NCBI RefSeq assembly: GCF_000003815.2 | Contig: NC_049982.1 | Location: 17,880,423-17,944,422 of the forward strand | DNA length: 64,000 nt | Direction of reading: 5' to 3' | Source of the DNA: Branchiostoma floridae | Taxonomy: Eukaryota > Chordata > Leptocardii > Amphioxiformes > Branchiostomatidae | Shown here: one piece after another, positions 57,601 through 64,000 of the stretch | Layout of the letters: every line of letters starts with the position of its first letter | Position numbering within the stretch: the stretch's first letter is position 1 | Translations under genes and position numbers: made by a program | The notes under the pieces: generated by a model | The model's database searches: none | What the model saw: only the letters and a program-made list of their open reading frames with translations | What the model was told of the DNA's origin: nothing

Positions 57601-60600
57601 AAGGGCGATCACTGAGGATAGTGCTGAAACAGGACGGCAAAAGACCAATGAGAATATTGCATGAGAAGGGTGATCACGGACAGGATAGTGCTGGAATAGG
57701 ACGACAAAAGAACGATGGCCATGAGAAGGGTGATCGCTGACGGTATAGTATTGAAACAAGACGGAAATAGAACAATCAACATGAGCAGAACGATCACAGA
57801 CAGGATAGTGGTAAAGCAGGACGGAATGTTCAGTGATATGATATTTTCATCATACCATATTTGACTTATATCATGTATTCACGGTTGACCATTGTTACGA
57901 TACTAAAACCTTGGTTTTGTATATAATTAACGTTCTGCCTCAGGAGCTTTGGATTAGATTAGATGATCACAGACTGTGCAGTCTCTCTAGTTTCTCTGTG
58001 CTATAAAAAGACGCAGACTAATGATCCAATTAACTATCATAGCACTGAGTCACATCATTATCACCATATATTGCCACGGTGAGCGTGTGCACGAAAAGAA
58101 AATTAACTTCACTAAGAGTACTACAGTAGTTTTCCATCTACTTCAACATGCATGAAGTATAATGTATGCCAGCCATCACAGAAAACATTTTTGCGGTCAA
58201 GGCTGGAGACACCGTCACCGCAAAAACACACAGGCCAGGTATTCCACAAACCAAGATGGAAACAAGATAGCTTCCTGTGTTCGAAACAAAAAAAAAATAT
58301 TTCACGCGGGACTTTCACAAAGCCTGTTCGACATTGTGATATAAATCTCTTCAATGCAGATAATTTCCGTCCAAAGTCATCCCCTGACAATTGAACAAGT
58401 GGCGCCCGGAGGCGTTAATGACGTTAGCGCATCATTCGATCGTCACCTGATTCGCATCCTCTCCTCGCATTGGTCGAGGTTCTCGTACGTTTGGTCGGAC
58501 GACGTCCCGTGGTACGAGTCACGAGATTATCTGGATTGAAAATTTCCTAAACAAGATTACTGAGACCACCCTGTGCCGTATCCTCTGCAAAACATGCAGC
58601 AGATGAATAAACACGGATGGGGGAAACAAGAAGGGAACTTTAGATCTACAAAGAAATGAGAAAAAGGAAATGGGAACCAAGTAAACCATAACGTTATATG
58701 TCAGACAATATATATGGAATAGAATGGGAGGAGAGATATGTTATGCGCACAACAGACTGAAGTAGGAGAAAGGGGAAGCGAAGTAGATGTAGAGGAATGC
58801 TAATTGCTATGCGCACAACAGACAGAGTAGACGAATAGAAGGGGAAGCAAGGAGGAATGCGGGAACTTTACCTCACAAAAGTAAGACGGGACAAGACTTG
58901 GGGCAAGACTTGGTGATTCTTGGTAGGTTGAAGGAGGTCGAAAGATGTATACTTAATCTCCTTAGTATGTGAAGGATGTGGAACACCTGTAGGATCGGGA
59001 TCACACCACCACAAGGCGACTGGAGGTGCTCTTATTAGGTGAAAACCTACAGGAAATGGTGTTGGGAAAGCGCCGTGACCAACTTGAAGAGGAGAATTTG
59101 AAAAACTAAAGTCCTTTAAAAAATTGCAATGTCATGGTCTTTTGGTGAAGTTGATATTAGCGGACAGGAGGGAAGAGCCACAGGTAGTGAACGGCTTGAC
59201 ATTTTCAGCCAAGGACCGTTGGCTTCATATATCACGAACATACTTATTTTACTCATCCCATTCCTCCGAATGTTCCTAATTCCCTCTCCCGTACGTCGCA
59301 AAAATACTTCCTCTGCCAAAACTTCCCATCTACCTTCAGGAATTTCTGATTGTCATCAGGTAAGTATCTGGCTCAATGCGCATTTTTTGTATCAAAGATC
59401 ATCCAATAGGAAGCACCGAGCAAACTAAGAACAGCACCGAACAAACAACACCAAGCAGAAGTATCGTTACCAAGAAACCAGAAGCGAGACAAGGCTTTAC
59501 CACCATTGATTGTTGTTGAATATAAATGTTTACGTGGCCTGGTTTACAGGCGTTTACCTACTGTTTACCTAATTTGTTTTCTTGGATAGCGTGTTGATAA
59601 CGAGCGTCGCTGACAGACGCGTGACAGACAGTAGATTCGACCCTCGGAGACCCACCGACTTGGGGGGTCTTTCCGCGCCGTGTTCTAAACATGGGTATGA
59701 CTGACCTCACCCGTCAATCTTACAGTCACGGCTCCCGGGGTGGTCCCAGGGCTGCCTTGTCCTACCCTTGACTGTTTATCAACCACGGGTAGCAACATTC
59801 AACTCTACACACGAACAAATCTTCATAACAATGAAAAAATTGTTTCCCAGTACCCAAAAGCGATTAAAGGAGACGATCGCGCGAAGTTCGACGTACTTAA
59901 TTCAAAGTTTACCTTTTGTACAGAACGGGTACCAATAGAGCCCTAGCATAGGTAGCTGCAGGGCTTCTTTTCGTGCGTATTTTGGGGTATTCCGAAGGTG
60001 AACAAGCGCGCATCCAACAAGATGTACAAAGCGTCGCAAAATGCACGAAAAACGAGCCCAAGTGCTCATCTGTTTGGGAATTTAATGGGTCAATGCCCTC
60101 GTATAGTATATCTCTCACCATATCGCATGGCTGGTTGGCCATGGCTTTCAAAAACAGTTGTCCTCAAACAGCCCGTCATTGTGCAGTTTTAACATATTCA
60201 ATGTATGCCATGTACGCTCTGTCTGCAGTGCAGCTATTGGCTGCTGCTGATACACGCCACCGACACACCCGTCTGTACGCCTGCGGGTCTTATTGTCGTA
60301 AATCTACATGCGCACAAACAGGAACATTGCCGTGTGTCTGACCCTCAAGAAAATTACAGATATTTTGTCTTCTTAGTTGAAGCTGGCTTCGATATTGGTC
60401 ACATCAATTGGATACGGAAAGGCTTCACTAATCTTTGTGACATCTGGCGAACGAAACGTCCTATCAGCTTTTCGCCAGGAAGTGATATGTACATGACTCT
60501 AAAGGCTCTTGCTAAAAGCATATCTAAGTCACGAAAATTCAGTTTCAGAGTCTAACAATTACACCTGTTTGATGATAAATTTGACCGCATTGTCAAAGCT

Positions 60601-61102
60601 TCTTTTTTTCTGTTTCCCAGTCGAGAAAAAGTCCCAAAATCAAACCACCTTGAGGAACGGCATTGATGTAGTACGCATGTGAGACAACTCATGACGAACA
60701 AAACATCAATGTGGTGGTTAGAAAAAGGCATAAATCTCTCAGATGGATCTTATCATTTACGTCTGGTGTTAACCACATTTCTATTGGCGGTAAGTCAAAC
60801 TTTCAGATTAAAAACACTTATTACTCTGACACTTTTGAAGCCCATCCTAATGTGTTATCGGTAGATGACCTCAGGCAATATGACTATGTTGGAGAATGGC
60901 CATGGTCTATTTGGTTTTACAGGAACATACATCCAAGCAAGAATCTAACACTGCAAGGACGAAGGTGTGTCCATATCATGTCGAAAACAAAGAAACACTA
61001 GTATTCCAAAAATCTTCTCAATCAAAGGAAGCCTTAAGCGTCACAGGCTGTAAAAACCTGTAAAGAACATGACGACGTAACGGTGAGCTCTTACCACGAC
61101 AT
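54683..61102 (-). CDS. secreted protein with partial fibrinogen-like module
   Basis: Nine coding exons on the minus strand: 61095-61102, 57319-57400, 56979-57062, 56518-56619, 56157-56217, 55836-55975, 55444-55570, 55062-55201, 54683-54919. Every join keeps frame and the product is 326 residues. The ATG at 61102 leaves only eight coding bases in exon 1. The start was chosen because MSC plus exon 2 (TILSVIALLVFIAGIDIC) makes a typical signal peptide and the upstream frame has stops. Residues 113-159 contain SCNQIYRRYKKLLGEAPQTG, then YYYIQPKLASYRVYCEM. This resembles the start of a fibrinogen-related domain (C ... SGxYxIxP ... VYCDM), but the expected GGGWT continuation is absent. NCS, NIT, NQT and NTT sequons and about ten cysteines suit an extracellular glycoprotein. 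I cannot name the family. Confidence 0.75.
57379..57830. repeat. minisatellite built from the exon-2 splice acceptor
   Basis: About seven copies (57379, 57452, 57530, 57602, 57669, 57729, 57788) of GCGATCACGGACAGGATAGT-x-x-TGAAACAGGACGG joined by AAAGAACGATGAGCATGAGAAG-type linkers, period about 60-75 bp. The first copy is the real 3' splice site and first codons of exon 2 of the secreted gene. The others lie in its intron 1. On the minus strand each copy again offers CTGTTTCAG|TACTATCCTG and codons for a hydrophobic ILSVIALLM-like stretch. Confidence 0.75.
57831..61094. other. rest of intron 1 of the secreted gene
   Basis: No independent gene found. Several 60-120-codon open frames exist (for example 59973-60341 and 60205-60555, plus) but they overlap in different frames, have unremarkable composition and show no motif. 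Contains the small tandem duplication at 58742. Confidence 0.4.
58742..58860. repeat. tandem duplication
   Basis: Two neighbouring copies of a unit of about 60 bp, starting TATGCGCACAACAGAC (58742 and 58808) and ending GGAATGC, purine-rich in the middle. Confidence 0.6.
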
Positions 61103-62564
61103 CTCTGCGGTTCGCCCTGACCTCGATCTCAAAGTTCGTTTGAAGACTTCTAGTAGTGATGTGGCACTCGGGGTAGTTGTTGTCTGCTGCCTTGCCACGA
61201 TCCTGTGACTGACTTGTAGTAAGTAGCGCTGTTCTTATGGCGGTGAATCATCCAGCTTTGTGTGCGCACGACGTTCCCTCTCCACGCCCCGGGCACGCCT
61301 ACCATACGTGTCCGCTCCAAGTCCCGGTAAGTCTGCCCAATTATTTACTGCATGAGAGCCTCTCTTCTTCTGATACACAGTACACTTAATATTATAGGTC
61401 AATGGCCATAAAGTTCATTTTCCAAGTAAGAAAAAGAAGTCCGCAAACTAGAGTCCATAATGGCAAAGAACCACATGTCTGTACAGGTGTCAATGTCTAT
61501 ACCATCGTACCCGACCATCGTCGACGCGTCATCAGGAGAGCGCCATTTTCAACCTATGTGGTCTTGACTGAGCAGATATTCATTTTTCAGACGGCAGGTT
61601 CTCTATTCGTCGCCTGTCTGTCACACCACCTCCAAATTTACCAAACAAGCCCCCCCTGTGGCCCTCTGGGAGGAACGGTATGTCCGGTCCGTGAGAGCAA
61701 CATTCAAAGGTTCTGTCATCGCGGCTTCCAGTCTTGGGCGGACACAGGTATAGCAGGTAGGGAAACTTCATGGACTTACTGTACTGTTCCTGGCCTTTGT
61801 GCCTTTTGTCCAAGGCAGCATTACCTATATTGGAAGCTCAAGTAGGCAGCGCGAGCTACGTTTGAGGTGTTAAATATAAGCGACAATACTATCTCCGGAG
61901 CTCCGTCTAAGCCATGTTTACTGTCCCCATATCTTAGTGTAGCTGCATGTTTACAATACGTGAACATAAATACAGGTTTTTAAAAGTACGTAGTTCAACT
62001 TAGTTGATTCAAAAGGTAAGAGTGTCATAAGCAAACGGGTTTCAGACAAAATATAATCATTGAATATTGCAATGTTTGTGCGTTTTTATTTACACCCGAC
62101 TGTGTAGTGTATGCCGCTGTTGTAAACGTACTAACATTTCGACGACACTATTAAATGGAACTCGAGGCTGTATTGCACACAGAAGAAATCCCGAAAAGAT
62201 TTGGCATTCATACTATCAATGAATATACATCAGGGCCGGGTAACCATGCTAGGATATAACAAGCTCTGGAGCGCATCATCAATTTGTTGATAAGTTGTCA
62301 GTCGTTCCCTCCGTTGTTTACCGATTGATAAAAGACATATTTCTCCAAGCTGAAAACTCCTGACGTCGATTTGTTGTAGTTGGCTAGACGTCTTTGATCT
62401 ATCCCCTGATCGTTGCAGGTTGTACGTTGATATCTATATCTTGCCTATGCGTTTATTAGATTACAATATGCGCGGTAGTCATACGGTTGGAGACTTTGCT
62501 CGATTGTGATGTAGCTAATGCTGTCTCTTCTTTTTTATTGCACCTACCATGTTTTTTTTTTCAG
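61103..62564. other. intergenic, divergent between two secreted-protein genes
   Basis: Holds the 5' UTR and promoter of the minus-strand secreted gene and the upstream part of the plus-strand one. The 5' UTR exon of the minus gene extends upstream of 61102, with open sequence but an in-frame stop at about 61226. No other coding exon supported. Confidence 0.35.
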
Positions 62565-62624
62565 TTGACGCCCGCAAACGCACATTGTCATAAGCGTGTC
62601 AACCGCAGACGACTTACCACCATC

Positions 62625-64000
62625 ATGAACTTCATATGCATGTAAGTATTTAATTTTACAACAGTAAGTCACCCTACCTCGGCTTCTTACACACATTTTC
62701 AGTCTTGAGACACTTCAGACGCATCTCAGCTACTGAGTCACCGTCAACACGGCTGGCCACACTTCACTGGACTTTTGTGATATTGTTGAGTGACACTGTA
62801 ATAGTCATAAACAGGGAATGGGCATGGTTATGAGACGCTCGTGATCCAGTCTTGTTTTCGTTGTTAGCCCCCATGACCAATACTCATGGTAGCGAATCGG
62901 CATTCGCGTAACACAGTGGTCACGATCTATCCCAAAAGTGCGGGCGGAGCTCGAGTGGCAAGCGGCCAGGTCTATTCTTAGTTAATCCGCCGCTCTCGTA
63001 CTGGGCTGCGGTCTGCTCAATGCCTGGTGTCAGGCTGAGGAATGATAAGCAGGTGAACTTGGAAGTCAGTAAGTCTAGTATACTATACAGTCACGTAGAC
63101 AAAGGGAGAAAGACGATGCTTTGTTTCTTTGGCCATTTGTCATCTGTGCGCAGAATGCACAGTTTTTCGTTGAACTTCGTATAGATACAACTCACATTGA
63201 GCGACATTGTATCTCCTGCTGAATACTAGATAACCGTGTAAGTTATTCTTACATCACATGTACATATACATGATTCACAGTTCACACCGTGGCGTCCTGT
63301 AGCCCCCATGATTACGAGCCAGTATGGTCACGCACGTGAACTACATGAGAACGCGCGACTTCGACAGACCAATAGCGGCACTGCTACCTGATGACGTCAT
63401 GGAAATGCCCATGAAAAGCCCATGTCACGCCTCCGACCCACCCACAAGCGCGCCGTCTGAACTGAGCTTTTGTCATTCCACAGTATTAAAAGCTCACCGA
63501 ATTAAAAAGCAAACTTTTTAATGGATTCTACCTTGCAAGGAAATAAGACAAATCAAACGAAGTGACTATACACCTGGCGACGGCCTAGCTGCACTTACAA
63601 ATTATTATAATACATGTGCATGTAGTTCAATTTACAACAGAACAACATAAGTTAAGTTTGAAGACAAAAGGAGTAAATGCACCAATCTCACGGCTTGTTG
63701 TAATTACCAAGGGCCGAAATGCACCTTAAATTGAAATGACGAATACAAATGTAATAGGCTAGGCATATAAGAGTGTTTGCCATCATGATACAACACGCGC
63801 ACATATTTACGCATATATGCATACCCCGGGAGGATTGCTGCGCTGTGGGAATAAGTTGCAAATGTTTAATGACAGATGTTCAATGAGGTTTCTGTGGTTA
63901 AAAACAACCCGTGTCTTTCCAGCCTCGCGATTCTCCTCATCACCCTGGGGTCGAGTCATGGGAGAAGGACGGACTCCCCTGGGACCGAGCGCCGGCGCGG
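62625..64000 (+). CDS. 5' end of a secreted-protein gene, cut by window edge
   Basis: An exon at 62565-62641 has a strong acceptor (TTTTTTTTTTCAG) and donor (AT|GTAAGT). It carries an ATG at 62625 and only 17 coding bases. The next exon begins at 63923 after TGTCTTTCCAG and is open to the window end. The phase-2 join reads MNFICILAILLITLGSSHG, a canonical signal peptide, followed by RRTDSPGTERRR. The Arg-rich start of the mature part suggests a propeptide with basic processing sites. The rest of the protein is outside the window, so function is unknown. Intron 62642-63922 shows nothing notable. Confidence 0.55.

Noticed and set aside
57535-57797. Hydrophobic minus-strand open frames as a multi-pass membrane gene
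   Set aside because: They are translations of the tandem repeat derived from the exon-2 boundary, with stops between copies.
59973-60555. Two 116-122-codon plus-strand frames in the large intron
   Set aside because: They overlap in different frames with Cys/Tyr-rich unspecific composition and no promoter or splice context.
61105-61207. Open frame before the secreted gene's ATG (DRGKAADNNYPEC...) as an extra coding exon
   Set aside because: That frame would join exon 2 in the wrong phase and run into a stop; the phase that fits gives MSC plus a signal peptide.

Overview
This is a eukaryotic, metazoan window. Protein genes are split into many short GT/AG introns, and five can be named by direct reading of their exons: PSMC4 (Rpt3), HSPBP1, a kinesin-8 of the KIF18A type, METTL15 and ETNK1. 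Their sequences are close to vertebrate orthologues, genes are fairly dense (tens of kb hold five complete conserved genes) and the DNA is rich in small inverted-repeat transposons, LINE tails and minisatellites. I infer an invertebrate deuterostome, most likely amphioxus (Branchiostoma); this is inference from gene content and style, not a proven identification.

Layout. 1-7.3 kb: no gene I can support, only a LINE tail. 7.4-8.8 kb (+): a two-exon secreted precursor with dibasic sites and a C-terminal amidation signal. 12.46-16.75 kb (+): a TATA-box gene for a cysteine-free secreted precursor with two Lys-Arg sites. 18.57-21.95 kb (-): PSMC4, divergent from HSPBP1 (+, 22.89-30.25 kb); a candidate heat-shock element lies between them. 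HSPBP1 intron 1 holds a 3.95-kb Mutator-like fold-back element with an exact 9-bp target duplication and a 421-bp hAT-type MITE with an exact 8-bp duplication. 31.97-39.82 kb (-): KIF18A-like kinesin, tail to tail with HSPBP1 and head to head with METTL15 (+, 40.87-43.38 kb), as KIF18A and METTL15 are arranged in human. 46.09-52.72 kb (-): ETNK1, convergent with METTL15. 54.68-61.10 kb (-): an unnamed secreted protein with a partial fibrinogen-like module, whose first intron holds a minisatellite grown out of its own splice acceptor. 62.57-64.00 kb (+): the 5' end of another secreted-protein gene, cut by the window edge.

The conserved genes are housekeeping: proteasome base ATPase and Hsp70 cochaperone (protein quality control), mitotic kinesin, mitochondrial rRNA methyltransferase and the first enzyme of CDP-ethanolamine synthesis. 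The most novel content is the set of unassigned secreted precursors at both ends, the precisely bounded mobile elements, and METTL15's last exon, which carries three single-base frame breaks within about 100 bp. All exon models were built by hand; each reported splice join keeps the reading frame arithmetically, but none is backed by transcripts.
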